Shown in pieces: positions 17,385 through 27,480 of a DNA stretch of 64,000 bases. The notes beneath the pieces were generated by a model. It ran no database searches. It saw only the letters and a list, made by a program, of their open reading frames with translations, and was not told the origin of the DNA. A program made the position numbers and the translations under genes. The stretch is from CAYJAD01 sp964371195 (GTDB taxonomy: Bacteria; Desulfobacterota; Desulfovibrionia; Desulfovibrionales; Desulfovibrionaceae), in assembly GCA_964371195.1 (NCBI GenBank), contig CAYJLD010000002.1:3079-67078 (forward strand). The letters are read 5' to 3'. Numbering within the stretch: position 1 is the stretch's first letter; each line of letters opens with the position of its first letter.

Positions 17385-19805
17385 ATGTCTACTAAGCAGC
17401 ATTCGCCAGTTAAAATTAACTCTAATGACCCTCATAGTGAGGCAAGGGCATTGCTTTGTGAGAATGAGTATTTTTCTACTCTTTGGACTGAAGACTTAAA
17501 GCTAATTGATGCTAATAAGGCTACATTAGAACTCTTTGCAATGGATAAAGAAAGCCTTTTAGCTTCTTTTTTTGATTTATTCCCACCTTTTCAGCCCAAT
17601 GGAGAAAACTCTGTCAGTGCAGCTATAAAAAAGCTAAATGACGCTTTAGAAAATGGGTTTACAGGATTTGAGTGGTCATTCTTAACCAAACAAGGACAAA
17701 TGTTTTCTGCGCAAACGGCCTTAGTGCGCCATCGCATAAATGATAAATTTTATATTATTTCGCACTCTGCTAAAATCATAATACAAACGAAACAATCAAT
17801 AGAGCAAAATTATGAAAGAGGGCAAATTATACTTAAACATTTACCCTTTGGAGTAGATTTTTGGACAGATAAATTTGAACTTGTTGATTGCAATGAAGGA
17901 TCATTAAACTTATTTGGTTTGTCTTCAAAACAAGAATATTTTGATAATTTCCACACCTTTTCTCCAGAGTATCAACCTAATGGACAACGCTCTGCTGACC
18001 TCATACCTCAGCACCTCAACAGAGCACTGCAAGAAGGTTATACAAAATTTGAATGGATGCACACCACACCCAAAGGAGAAGAACTACCTATTGAAGCAAC
18101 CTTAGTTTGCGCTGAAAATAATGGTGAAAAATCTATTATAGTATATTACAAAGATTTACGTGAGATTAAACAAGGTATTAAAAAAACAAAAAAAATAGAA
18201 CAACGCTTAATTCATATTCTTAATGCTGCTCCCTACTCTATCACTTTATGGAATAAAGACGCACAACCTATTGATTGTAACGATGCAACACTAGTCTTTT
18301 TTGGTTTTGACTCGAAAGAGGAATACTTCACCAAATATTATCATGCCCTACCTTCTTTCAAAAGAACTGGTATTCTTGGTGAAGGTCCATTCTACGACAT
18401 TTTCAAGCAAGTTTTTGAAGAAGGCTATGCTTTTTATGAAGGAGAAATTGGTCATTATAAAAGTGATGATTTATTTTTTGTAGAAGTAATAATTAGAAGG
18501 GTTATTATTGATGATGAAGTCTTTGCTATATCATATCTAAATGATTTGACATATCAAAAGGCTATGCTTAATGAAATTGTTAAAAGCCACAGAGAAGCTT
18601 CCATAGCACGTGATGTTGCAGAAAGAAGTACCAAGGTTAAAAGTGAATTTCTAGCTAATATGAGTCATGAGATTCGTACGCCAATGAATGGAATTCTTGG
18701 TCTTATTCATTTACTTAGCTTTACTAATTTTGATGAGCAACAAAAAGAATATGTTGATAAAATTCGTTACTCGGCAGAAAGCTTGTTAAGAATTATCAAT
18801 GATATTCTTGATTTTTCAAAAATTGAAGCCGGTAAACTTGAAATAGAGAATACAAGCTTCACTTTAGAAGAAATTAAAGAAGAACTCTATGCTCTATTTG
18901 AAGCTAAATTTGCAGAAAAAAATCTAAATGGCCAAATATTCAATGAAAATACTGAAAATATTAAACTTATTGGTGACCCGCTTCGTTTAAAACAGGTGCT
19001 ACTTAATTTAATTGGTAATGCTATTAAATTTACTGATGAAGGCTCTATTGTTGCCGATGTTACCTTAGATGTTGACTATGATAATAATAAAGTACATTGC
19101 AAGTTTAGTGTTACAGATACTGGCATTGGTCTAAGCATTGAGCATAATAAGCGACTTTTTAGCGCTTTTAGTCAAGCCGATGCTTCAACTACCAGAAAAT
19201 ATGGCGGTACAGGACTTGGTCTTGTTATATCTAAACGCATCGTAGAAATAATGAACGGAAAAATATGGGTAGAAAGCGAAGAAGGCAAAGGTTCTAAGTT
19301 TTACTTTACTGCCGAATTTGCGCTTGATACCACACCCATGCCCGAACTTGAAGACTTCGCTAATTTAGATAACATTAAAAATATGGAAGGTGTAGACTCT
19401 GCTCTAGAAGATGACCCTAGCCAGAACCATTTTGGATATATCTTATTGGTAGAAGATAATGAAATAAATCAACTAATCGCCAATGAGTTACTCACGATTA
19501 AAGGACATAAGGTTGACATTGCAAATAATGGTCAAGAAGCAATTGAAATGATACATAAAAATAATTATGACATTGTCCTAATGGACATACAAATGCCCAT
19601 ATTGGATGGCCTCACAGCTACAAAAACATTACGTGAAGATCAAAAATATAAAGACTTGCCAATTATTGCTATGTCAGCTCATGCCATGAAGGGAGATAGA
19701 GAAATTAGCCTAAGCCATGGAATGAATGATCACTTATCAAAACCTATTAATCCTCAAGATTTATATACTTGCCTTAACTCTTGGATTATAAAAAAATCAA
19801 TATAG
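17385..19805 (+). CDS. Soluble hybrid histidine kinase with three PAS-like repeats and receiver
   Basis: 806 aa, no membrane span, so a cytoplasmic sensor. The first 390 residues hold three related PAS-like modules, each with an L-I/F-D-C/A-N core and the repeated PxxQPNG or PSFKRTG element followed by ALENGFTGFEW-like text. Then HisKA with H-box FLANMSHEIRTPMNG (about 418-432), HATPase with LLNLIGNAIKF, DTGIGLS and GGTGLGL, and a C-terminal receiver (about 685-803) with the phospho-acceptor Asp in LMDIQMPILDG (about 731). No Hpt domain is present, so phosphotransfer to a separate protein is likely. Transcribed alone from its own promoter. Confidence 0.92.
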   Translation: MSTKQHSPVKINSNDPHSEARALLCENEYFSTLWTEDLKLIDANKATLELFAMDKESLLASFFDLFPPFQPNGENSVSAAIKKLNDALENGFTGFEWSFLTKQGQMFSAQTALVRHRINDKFYIISHSAKIIIQTKQSIEQNYERGQIILKHLPFGVDFWTDKFELVDCNEGSLNLFGLSSKQEYFDNFHTFSPEYQPNGQRSADLIPQHLNRALQEGYTKFEWMHTTPKGEELPIEATLVCAENNGEKSIIVYYKDLREIKQGIKKTKKIEQRLIHILNAAPYSITLWNKDAQPIDCNDATLVFFGFDSKEEYFTKYYHALPSFKRTGILGEGPFYDIFKQVFEEGYAFYEGEIGHYKSDDLFFVEVIIRRVIIDDEVFAISYLNDLTYQKAMLNEIVKSHREASIARDVAERSTKVKSEFLANMSHEIRTPMNGILGLIHLLSFTNFDEQQKEYVDKIRYSAESLLRIINDILDFSKIEAGKLEIENTSFTLEEIKEELYALFEAKFAEKNLNGQIFNENTENIKLIGDPLRLKQVLLNLIGNAIKFTDEGSIVADVTLDVDYDNNKVHCKFSVTDTGIGLSIEHNKRLFSAFSQADASTTRKYGGTGLGLVISKRIVEIMNGKIWVESEEGKGSKFYFTAEFALDTTPMPELEDFANLDNIKNMEGVDSALEDDPSQNHFGYILLVEDNEINQLIANELLTIKGHKVDIANNGQEAIEMIHKNNYDIVLMDIQMPILDGLTATKTLREDQKYKDLPIIAMSAHAMKGDREISLSHGMNDHLSKPINPQDLYTCLNSWIIKKSI

Positions 19806-20056
19806 CACAAAAAAATGTAATAAAATTCATTGCAGTGCTCGTGTGATTAGTTAGTCGAAACTGGATAACATAACAATTAGTTAAAACAAAATAGTTTTGC
19901 AGGTGAAATAAACCAATAAAATTATCAGAAACAAATGCATATAATGCGAATTTCTGGCAATTTTTATAATGCAAGGAGACAATTTTTCATCTGACTACTA
20001 ACAAAGTTTTTCTAAAAGAAAATTTTTGCACGGCGTAAAACGGGCAGGCTTATCTT

Positions 20057-20587
20057 TTAGTCGTCTAAAAACTCACAATGTGTAAGGCTCACATAATCAT
20101 CATTAAACAAGCCTTTGCTAATACCAGCCAGAGTCACCTCCGCCCCTACCTCCAATTGTGCGAGTCGTTTTTTAGCACTAGTTGGAAATTCACAACGAAC
20201 ACCAGTTACACCAAAGGCATCCAGTGCAAACACAATTTCTGGAAAACCTAGAGCAGAGGTTCCTACCTTATGGACCTTACCGTGTACGGAAATAAGTAAG
20301 TCTGAATACAGTTCCGTAGCAACTAATATATGCTCCATATATAGATGATAAAGTTCATTTACACTAAATTTTCTTTGCAGAGCATATTTTTTACGACACT
20401 GCTTTTCCACATCACTCTTATTGTCCGCCTTTTGAGCTTTTTCTAAGCATTTTTTATATTCACCTCGCTCACGTATTAACTCTTGCATCATAGTATGTTT
20501 TTTTCTGCCACCTATTTCATGTGCTTCCATAACACTTGGACTTAGCATGCAAAATATAATCAAAAAGCCGAAAATATTAAGTTTCAT
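20057..20587 (-). CDS. Secreted OB-fold (tRNA_anti-like) protein of unknown function
   Basis: 176 aa with a signal peptide (about 1-22, cleavage near VMEA), a charged helical middle (about 25-85) and a C-terminal OB-fold resembling the tRNA_anti-like family: SDLLISVHGKVHKV, FGVTGVRCEFP, LEVGAEVTLAG, then a final strand with SLTHCEF. Two Cys in the OB domain could form a disulphide in the periplasm. Function unknown. It stands alone between two kinase genes on a different promoter. The 250-bp stretch before it (19806-20056) holds nothing I can recognise. Confidence 0.7.
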   Translation of the reverse strand: MKLNIFGFLIIFCMLSPSVMEAHEIGGRKKHTMMQELIRERGEYKKCLEKAQKADNKSDVEKQCRKKYALQRKFSVNELYHLYMEHILVATELYSDLLISVHGKVHKVGTSALGFPEIVFALDAFGVTGVRCEFPTSAKKRLAQLEVGAEVTLAGISKGLFNDDYVSLTHCEFLDD

Positions 20588-20657
20588 TATAACCTCAATT
20601 TAACATTAGTAAAAAGATAATAATAGTTCACTAGCCTATTAAATAATTTCTTTTACA

Positions 20658-20690
20658 CAAAAAACGCCACGCCCTAAAAGAGCATGGCGT
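20658..20690 (-). terminator. Intrinsic terminator of the large hybrid kinase gene
   Basis: On the - strand ACGCCA and TGGCGT (20664-20669 / 20685-20690) form a stem with inner GC pairs, followed by a T-run (20659-20664), 26 nt after the stop of the kinase gene. Confidence 0.75.
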
Positions 20691-20715
20691 CTTGCATTAT
20701 ATTAAAGAAACAAAA

Positions 20716-23700
20716 TCAATTGCGCTTGCCAAGATACATTTTCAATATATCTATCAATTTTTCCATGTCTATAGGTTTAGCCACATGCCCATTCATGCCG
20801 CTTTCAAAGGCCATATCTATATCATCTTGGAATGCATTAGCTGTCATGGCTACAATGGGTACACTCTGTGCATCAATGCGTTCAAGTTTACGTATAGCTT
20901 TTGAAGTTTCATAACCATTCATCTTAGGCATTTGAATATCCATAAATATTAAATCATAGAAGCCTTCTTCAGAGGCTGCAAATATTTCCACTGCCTCAGT
21001 ACCGTCACAAGCTTCATCAATAACAAGCTCAAAAGGAGATAACAATTCCATGGCTATGATACGATTTATATCCACATCATCAACTAACAATACACGCTTA
21101 CCAGGTGTTATAGCCATGGTATCGTCACTTTCTTCAGTTGAGAGTGCAGTCACATCTTCCTTAAGCCATAGAGAGAAGTGGAAATCACTTCCTTTGTTTT
21201 CTTCACTTTGCACACTAATGTCACTACCTAAGAGCATAGCAATACTACGGCTAATAGAAAGACCAAGACCAGTGCCTCCATATACCCTAGTTATATGCCC
21301 ACCACCTTGCTCAAATGGAACAAACAGTGACTTTAATTTTTCAGGAGCAATACCAATACCTGTATCTGCCACTGAGAAATACACTAAGGTTTTACCATCT
21401 TTGCGTTCTTTTTGCTGTAAAGTAAAAGTAATATCACCCAGTTCTGGAGTAAATTTAACAGCATTTCCGAGTAAATTAATGAGTACTTGACGCAAGCGTA
21501 AGACATCTGAGACAAAACGTTTATGCTCAAGCCCATCGATATTAACTGTAAATTTAATATTCTTACTAATACAACGCGGAGTGATAATTGATGCAACATC
21601 ATCCACTAATTTTGATATATCAAAACTTTCTTCACTAAGTTCAATTTTGCCAGCTTCAATCTTGGATATATCAAGAATATCATTTAGCAAACCAAGCAAG
21701 TGCATGGATGAGGATTCAATTTGATGCACATGTGGCAGCAAATCTTCCTTAGTGCACGCACGTTCTCCCAATTTACGTTTAGTAATGTTGGTCATGCCAA
21801 TAATAGCATTCATAGGTGTACGTATTTCGTGGCTCATGCGGGCCAAGAATTCACTCTTAGACTTACTGGCATTGGTAGCTTCTGTCACGGCTTGAATAAG
21901 ATCCGTTTGAATTTGGCGAAGCTCCTTCTCAGCAGCAACACGTGAAGAAACATCGCGCCCTACCCCAAGTATGCCACGAATAGAGCCATCATGTGCAAAA
22001 ATAGGTGTACGTACAATATCTAATATTTCTTCATGGCCATCGGCAAATGAAATTCGATATTCATTATATGTCGATTTTCCACCCTCTAATACCTCGCGAT
22101 CATTGTCAGAACTATTTTGATATAACTGTTCTGACAGTAACTCTTTATCAGATCTACCATGTATTTCTTCTGGGGTAAGACCAAGCAAAGCAGAAAAACG
22201 TGGATTTACAGCCAGATACACACCTTCGGTTGACTTATACCAAATCAAATCTGGTGAAGCTGAAAGTACCATATCAAGCATAGCGCGTTCACGCTCAATA
22301 CGTTCTTGTTCTGTAATTAAATTGGTTATATCTTCTGAGCTTATAATATAGCCAACCTTATTACCCGCTTTATCCAATAAGTAGGCAGCTGTGCCTTTAT
22401 AGTACTTTTGTTGCACATTAGAAAAATGGATAGGAAATTCTTTACCTTCCAAAAGTGCATCAATAGGGCAATTATACGTACCAAACAAACTAATGGTACT
22501 ATAATTTTCACCTATTATCTCATCAAGTTGCTTATTAACAACAGCCAAGGCAAAATCATTAACATAAATTACATTACGGTCAATATCAGTAATAACCATT
22601 GGATTTTTAACACTGGTTACAATACTGTTAAATAAATCATCAAGTGAGTTACATAGGATGCCTAGTTCGTCTTTTACTTCTTCATTAAACCTAAAGCTAC
22701 GCTCACCTAAACTAAAACGTGAAATACCCCTAATAAGCCTTGTAATATTCTTAGTTATGCTAGAAGCCATGATAACAGCAATAAAGATAACTAACAAAGT
22801 CATAACTAGTGTGGAGAGAGAAAGACTTGTGGCTGTATTCCATAAGTTTCTAGTAATTGCTTCAAAGGTCAACTCTGAAACGGCAGTGAGTTCTTTATCT
22901 GTATTTTCAACAAGTTGCTGTATTGTTGCTTGTGTTTCTAATGCGGGGCGATGGAAATCATCAACACCAACGGTAACAGTAACAATACCAAAACCACGTA
23001 AGTTATTACCATATTGACCAGTGTAATAGGGTATGGCTGAAACAGTAGTAAGCTTCCATAAGCCACTCCATAATATGAGGAATGAACCAGACCCACCATC
23101 TTGAGATAAATTATACCAACCCGTGCATTGTGGAGCAAAGTTTAAATAGCGACAATCAAGCCCCACAAGACCTTGCTTAACCAAGTCAATGGCTGGTTTT
23201 ACTTCTCGGCGTTGATCTGTAAATTCTGGTTCACCTACAATGAACTCTGCGTAGCTTTGTCCACTTTCTTGCCATTTCTTATATGTGTCAGCATCAAGAA
23301 AAGGCATTGTGGGGTCACCAGTTTCTGGGTCATACCCAGCAATAGAGTGATGCCTTGGGTGGGCAATACTACGACCTTTGTGGTCCCATATGAAGGTGTA
23401 GTTTCCTGCTGCTGCGCTGGAAATATCAGAGTAACGCTCTGATTGTGGGACTAAATTTTCCACTGCAGCTAAAATATGATCATGATTAAGAGCCATGGTC
23501 ACATAGCCAACTATCTTATCATTTTTAACAACAGGTGTTGCCCAACGAACTATACCTACAAAACGCTTACCATTGGGATTTTCATCACCCACGTAGGCTG
23601 ACTTTTCTGGTTCATAAGGTATACCTTTCTTCTCGGCAGCTTCAGGTGTATACATACCAATGATTTTGGTTCCTACATATTCACCAATAACGTCAGAAAC

Positions 23701-24471
23701 GTATATTTCACCAGGCTTAAGCTCTTTTAGCTTCTCAAAATAATTCTCAGCCCTACAAAAGGTATTTTTCTTATCAGATACATCCTTCAGCTCAGGATCC
23801 ATAACATCAGATGATGTAACTTTGATCTTTTCCTGACCATTTAAATCAATATAGGTTAATTCACGATAAATAGGGACAAATTCATATTCAAAATTGTCTG
23901 GCGGACGATAGCGATAACGAGTACTATTTTGTTCATTAACTAGGCTAATTTCTGGAGATTTTTTAAATTCAGTTGTGGGCACCCAAGATTTGCCATCTTC
24001 TGCAAGTTCCCATTTTCTTGGTTTAACAATACGCTCAACTTTATCTCGAATAAATACCTTAAAAGTTTCTTCACTGATGGGAATAGAAGATAAAATACGT
24101 AAATCAGTATCACGATTATATAAAAAGCTTGAAACACGTAGTGCCGTGTCCGTAGTCATACGCTCAATTTCTTCTGTGGCTCTATCATCAAGCGCTTCAA
24201 CAGCATCACTAACGGCAATATCACCGGCATTAGCAAATTCACGCACAGCCTGCTGGGCCATATTTTCTGTACGTGTGCGCATTTCGTCTCCAAGGTTCAC
24301 CGCTTGATTCCACGCCACTAGGGCAATAAGAATTAAGGGTACAACCTTAATCACAACAAATAGTAAAATTAACTTGGCACGCATGCCCAACCCCATATTG
24401 GTAAGAATTTTACCAATCCATGAAGAAGCGGCATTTATGGGCGAATTGTGAGATGAATTTGTATTTTTCAT
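20716..24471 (-). CDS. Membrane hybrid histidine kinase with large periplasmic Cache-type sensor
   Basis: About 1251 aa from the ATG at 24471 (a GTG at 24495 is also in frame). Order: membrane span (about 30-55), a roughly 500-residue periplasmic sensor that looks Cache-like (YTFIWDHKGRSIAHPRHHSI, ATPVVKNDKIVGYVTMALN), a second span (about 555-578), HAMP, two PAS domains with a PAC motif (GILGVGRDVSSR), HisKA with H-box FLARMSHEIRTPMNAIIG (about 877), HATPase with LINLLGNAVKF, DTGIGIAP, GGTGLGLSIS, and a receiver with the Asp in FMDIQMPKMNG (about 1175). No partner regulator is adjacent. Ligand unknown. A terminator follows. Confidence 0.92.
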   Translation of the reverse strand: MKNTNSSHNSPINAASSWIGKILTNMGLGMRAKLILLFVVIKVVPLILIALVAWNQAVNLGDEMRTRTENMAQQAVREFANAGDIAVSDAVEALDDRATEEIERMTTDTALRVSSFLYNRDTDLRILSSIPISEETFKVFIRDKVERIVKPRKWELAEDGKSWVPTTEFKKSPEISLVNEQNSTRYRYRPPDNFEYEFVPIYRELTYIDLNGQEKIKVTSSDVMDPELKDVSDKKNTFCRAENYFEKLKELKPGEIYVSDVIGEYVGTKIIGMYTPEAAEKKGIPYEPEKSAYVGDENPNGKRFVGIVRWATPVVKNDKIVGYVTMALNHDHILAAVENLVPQSERYSDISSAAAGNYTFIWDHKGRSIAHPRHHSIAGYDPETGDPTMPFLDADTYKKWQESGQSYAEFIVGEPEFTDQRREVKPAIDLVKQGLVGLDCRYLNFAPQCTGWYNLSQDGGSGSFLILWSGLWKLTTVSAIPYYTGQYGNNLRGFGIVTVTVGVDDFHRPALETQATIQQLVENTDKELTAVSELTFEAITRNLWNTATSLSLSTLVMTLLVIFIAVIMASSITKNITRLIRGISRFSLGERSFRFNEEVKDELGILCNSLDDLFNSIVTSVKNPMVITDIDRNVIYVNDFALAVVNKQLDEIIGENYSTISLFGTYNCPIDALLEGKEFPIHFSNVQQKYYKGTAAYLLDKAGNKVGYIISSEDITNLITEQERIERERAMLDMVLSASPDLIWYKSTEGVYLAVNPRFSALLGLTPEEIHGRSDKELLSEQLYQNSSDNDREVLEGGKSTYNEYRISFADGHEEILDIVRTPIFAHDGSIRGILGVGRDVSSRVAAEKELRQIQTDLIQAVTEATNASKSKSEFLARMSHEIRTPMNAIIGMTNITKRKLGERACTKEDLLPHVHQIESSSMHLLGLLNDILDISKIEAGKIELSEESFDISKLVDDVASIITPRCISKNIKFTVNIDGLEHKRFVSDVLRLRQVLINLLGNAVKFTPELGDITFTLQQKERKDGKTLVYFSVADTGIGIAPEKLKSLFVPFEQGGGHITRVYGGTGLGLSISRSIAMLLGSDISVQSEENKGSDFHFSLWLKEDVTALSTEESDDTMAITPGKRVLLVDDVDINRIIAMELLSPFELVIDEACDGTEAVEIFAASEEGFYDLIFMDIQMPKMNGYETSKAIRKLERIDAQSVPIVAMTANAFQDDIDMAFESGMNGHVAKPIDMEKLIDILKMYLGKRN

Positions 24472-24648
24472 AATAAATACCAATTGCACTAGCACCCAGA
24501 GTGGATGAGTTAGACTTTAACGAAACACCGTGAATTAATATACACAAATACAATACGATTGTCACTAATATTTTGAGCAAAATTATATTTTTTTATCAAA
24601 AAAAATCTGTAAAATCACCACAAAAGAGCAAAAAATAATATATTGAGA

Positions 24649-24787
24649 GTGCTGACAAAGTCAGCACGACCGATAAATCAGGAATAGGCGGAGCTTTGCT
24701 TCGCCGTTAAGTGACTGATTTTCGTGCCTTACTGCCAAGACAGCTTGCCTGCCTTCGGCGGCACAAACGCCTGAAAGGGGGTTTGTC
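24649..24787. repeat. GC-richer multi-hairpin intergenic element
   Basis: Lies in the 350-bp gap 24472-24821, which otherwise is AT-rich with no gene. GTGCTGAC/GTCAGCAC (24649-24656/24660-24667) is a perfect hairpin. Overlapping it, GCACGA (24664-24669) pairs with TCGTGC (24722-24727), AAATCAG (24675-24681) with CTGATTT (24715-24721), enclosing GGCGGAGC/GCTTCGCC (24687-24694/24698-24705). Then GCC-GCC/GGCGGC near 24748-24762 and CAAACGCC/GGGGTTTG (24764-24785). Base composition differs clearly from the flanks. It could be an interspersed repeat, a mobile-element remnant or a structured RNA. Confidence 0.6.
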
Positions 24788-24821
24788 ATCAGTCTGATAT
24801 TGTATACTGTTTGTAAGAATG

Positions 24822-25505
24822 TTAAAAGAAAGCTGCTAAAATAGGGCTCAAAAAAATCGCTGGTAACATGTTACCGATACGTATTTTTGTACAATCAATT
24901 ACATTAAGGCCAATGGCTATCATAATTATGCCACCAGTTGCACTTAGCTGCACCATAAGTGGTTCAGTAATAAAGCCAACTAAAACATTAGCAAGCAAAA
25001 CAAAAATACCCTGATAAATAAATACAGAAAAGCCAGAAAATAATACTCCAATGCCTAGGCTAGCAGCCAAGATTATTGCAGCAAAAAAATCTATTATTGC
25101 TTTAGCATAAACAATATCGCGAACCCCTCGCAAACCTTCTTCAATGGAACCCAAAATGCCCATAGCACCGATGCAAAAAAGCAAAGAGCCATTAACCAAA
25201 CCCTCTGTAAACCGTGGGTTTGAAGAGCCAACCATGGATTTAACTCTATCACCAATGCGGGTTAGCCAATCTTCAATATGCAAAAGCTCACCAATAATAC
25301 TTCCACCCACAATACTAATAATAGTAAGCAAGGCATTTGTACCTTGAAGCGCTGACTGTACACCAAGCACTATAATGCAAAGACCAAGACCTTGAAAAAC
25401 AAGCTCTCGCATCTTTTCTGGCATGCGTGCACCAAAAACCATGCCTAAAGCACCACCTAGAGCTACAGCAAGACCATTTACTAGAGCACCTAAGGGAAAT
25501 ATCAT
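24822..25505 (-). CDS. DUF554 (YqgA-like) membrane protein
   Basis: A 227-aa polytopic membrane protein with about six to seven hydrophobic segments. It begins MIFPLGALVNGLAVALGGALG and has LGVQSALQG and GGIIMIAIGLNVI, all typical of the DUF554/YqgA family. The family is thought to be a transporter, but its substrate is not known. Its ATG overlaps the stop of the radical SAM gene upstream (ATGA at 25502-25505), so the two are translationally coupled. Confidence 0.88.
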   Translation of the reverse strand: MIFPLGALVNGLAVALGGALGMVFGARMPEKMRELVFQGLGLCIIVLGVQSALQGTNALLTIISIVGGSIIGELLHIEDWLTRIGDRVKSMVGSSNPRFTEGLVNGSLLFCIGAMGILGSIEEGLRGVRDIVYAKAIIDFFAAIILAASLGIGVLFSGFSVFIYQGIFVLLANVLVGFITEPLMVQLSATGGIIMIAIGLNVIDCTKIRIGNMLPAIFLSPILAAFF

Positions 25506-26860
25506 TGTGAAATTAAATCCTTAAACTTATCAGTAGCTATTAATATATTTTGCCATTGACCAGGCATAGGAGCTACAATTTCGGCCTTATCACCAAGCCA
25601 TGGATTAAAATACCCAAACATAAGCCACGGACATTGTTTAGATAATCTTTTTTTGAAGTTTGTAAAGCCCATGGATGGCCCAAAATTAATTTGGCCAAGC
25701 AAATTAATATACATTTCTGGGTCAATATTTAAATTGCGCAGCTGAATAAAACTCACACCGCAACTACCAACCAAATCCACCAAGGCTTCCACTTCTTCTT
25801 CTGTGTCTGTAATACCTGGAAAATACAAAAGATTTAATGACACAAAAACACCTAATTTACGTGCTGCAATTATGGACTCGCGTACATTTTCAAGCTTATA
25901 GCCCTGAGGACGATAGTAAGCATTATACACATCTTCGCGCACAGAATTTAAACTAACTCTAAGCGAAGTAAGTCCTACTCTAGAAAGTTCAGCCACAGCA
26001 TCTGGATACGAAGCATTAGAATTCAAATTCACAGTACCCTTACCACCAGCTTGCCTAAAAGTATGTACAGCTTCAATTAACAAAGGAGCTTGTGTTAAAG
26101 GTTCACCTTCACAACCTTGACCAAAAGAATATATAGGCTGTTGCTTTTCGTGAGCCTCATGATGACGCATAACTTCAACAATTTCAGCAACAGAAGGTGT
26201 AAAATCCATGCGACATTGTGGCGTTGTTACAATAGGTGAACCTTCATCTTGCAAAGAAATACAAGCTACACATCGCGCATTACACGCCCTTGATGTAGGT
26301 AACGGAGCCTCATATCTACCAAGAGCTAAATTCTTCGCTGCTGGACAATCATATTGCAATACACACTTATGCATAATATGCTGCATAAGGCGATTTTTAG
26401 GATATTGATTAATAATTTTATGGGCTTTACGAGCAATCTCCTTCCCAGCAACACGCCTAAACTCTTGCCTTGTATCAGAGTCAACTTTGCGCGCGCACAC
26501 ATAAAAACGCCCACGCGCATAACCCACAGCACCATAAGCAAATAAAGGCAAAGCAGGCGCATGCTTGTTGCTTACAAAAGCAGTATGAGCAGTTAGTGTG
26601 TATGCCGGTGCTCCAAAAGCAGAAACAGCTAAACTATCCAAAACCTCAGTAGTACCTGTTTTGGGGTCAAGCCCCACAGCATTGCGCCCAGGCATCATAA
26701 ATAGTTCACTTTCTGGAGGTAATACTATAAGTTCGTCGGGGTGAGGCAACATCCATTCACGCCCTCGACGACACACCATAAGAAGTTGTGGATGTTCAAG
26801 AATGTTTCCATTTTCATCAACGGTCAAAAGACGTGGTCTAAGTGAGTTTTTGCTTCGCAT
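25502..26860 (-). CDS. Radical SAM enzyme of unknown substrate
   Basis: 452 aa. The [4Fe-4S]/SAM motif CNARCVAC (CxxxCxxC) sits near residue 192, with SFGQGCEGEPL and VNLNSNASYP downstream as expected in the TIM barrel. The first ~180 residues are an uncommon N-terminal domain with MLPHPDELIVLPPE and a possible metal/Cys pair. No SPASM-type C-terminal Cys cluster is evident. The gene is coupled to the DUF554 gene by a 4-nt overlap. The upstream region has no clear ribosome binding site. I do not recognise a specific pathway. Confidence 0.82.
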   Translation of the reverse strand: MRSKNSLRPRLLTVDENGNILEHPQLLMVCRRGREWMLPHPDELIVLPPESELFMMPGRNAVGLDPKTGTTEVLDSLAVSAFGAPAYTLTAHTAFVSNKHAPALPLFAYGAVGYARGRFYVCARKVDSDTRQEFRRVAGKEIARKAHKIINQYPKNRLMQHIMHKCVLQYDCPAAKNLALGRYEAPLPTSRACNARCVACISLQDEGSPIVTTPQCRMDFTPSVAEIVEVMRHHEAHEKQQPIYSFGQGCEGEPLTQAPLLIEAVHTFRQAGGKGTVNLNSNASYPDAVAELSRVGLTSLRVSLNSVREDVYNAYYRPQGYKLENVRESIIAARKLGVFVSLNLLYFPGITDTEEEVEALVDLVGSCGVSFIQLRNLNIDPEMYINLLGQINFGPSMGFTNFKKRLSKQCPWLMFGYFNPWLGDKAEIVAPMPGQWQNILIATDKFKDLISQ

Positions 26861-27166
26861 AATAAATAAAAAAATTAAAATTTGATGGATTAAAGCTTAA
26901 ATATTTCAATTGCACAATACATTATTTCATTAATATGATAACATATTTTTAGTCATCATTAACGTCATTTCAATTTTGTTTTTTAGGGCAAAATTTGCTA
27001 ACAAGAAAATTTTCCAAAAAAAATTTTGCAAAACGAAATCACATATACTACCCAAAGCCTTCTATAAAATATACTTGCTTATATTAGGCTTGTTTGCTAG
27101 AATAACACCCATAAAATGCTTTTAGATTTTCCTTAACCAACAATAGAAAAACACAAAAGGTCACTT
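26861..27166. other. 306-bp AT-rich intergenic region between divergent genes
   Basis: Very AT-rich spacer holding the start signals of the radical SAM gene and the small membrane protein gene. I see no ORF, RNA gene or strong hairpin in it, and no promoter good enough to name. Confidence 0.5.
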
Positions 27167-27463
27167 ATGTCCATGATGATTTTTAGCACCCTCTTTTTTT
27201 TAGGCCTTTTTATTATGTTTTTCTTTATCTTGCGCAATCAAGATATTTTGTTAAAAACCGTGCGCAATGAGCTGGCCCAGACTAGGGCTAAATTGCACCT
27301 TGTTGAGATGCGCCTTGCAAGCTTAACCGGTGAAGAAGTTGACTCTAATTTACAAGATTTACAAATGAGTACCAAAAACTCATCACCCACAGTGCCCGAC
27401 GATACAAAATTAGAATTGCGTCTTGACTCCCCTATAAACATTAAAGAAGAAAATAAATCTTAA
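27167..27463 (+). CDS. Small membrane-anchored coiled-coil protein
   Basis: 98 aa: a strongly hydrophobic N-terminal span (about 3-23), then a Lys/Glu/Leu-rich helix with heptad character (about 28-60, NELAQTRAKLHLVEMRLASL) and a polar tail. The topology suggests a single-span inner-membrane protein. AAGGTC precedes the ATG. No family recognised. It converges on the next gene with only 17 bp between stops. Confidence 0.65.
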   Translation: MSMMIFSTLFFLGLFIMFFFILRNQDILLKTVRNELAQTRAKLHLVEMRLASLTGEEVDSNLQDLQMSTKNSSPTVPDDTKLELRLDSPINIKEENKS

Positions 27464-27480
27464 AACCCAAAGCAAATCCT

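Noticed and set aside
24649..24787. Insertion-sequence remnant with transposase
   Set aside because: No coding similarity to a transposase and no target-site duplication visible. Kept as an unclassified structured element.
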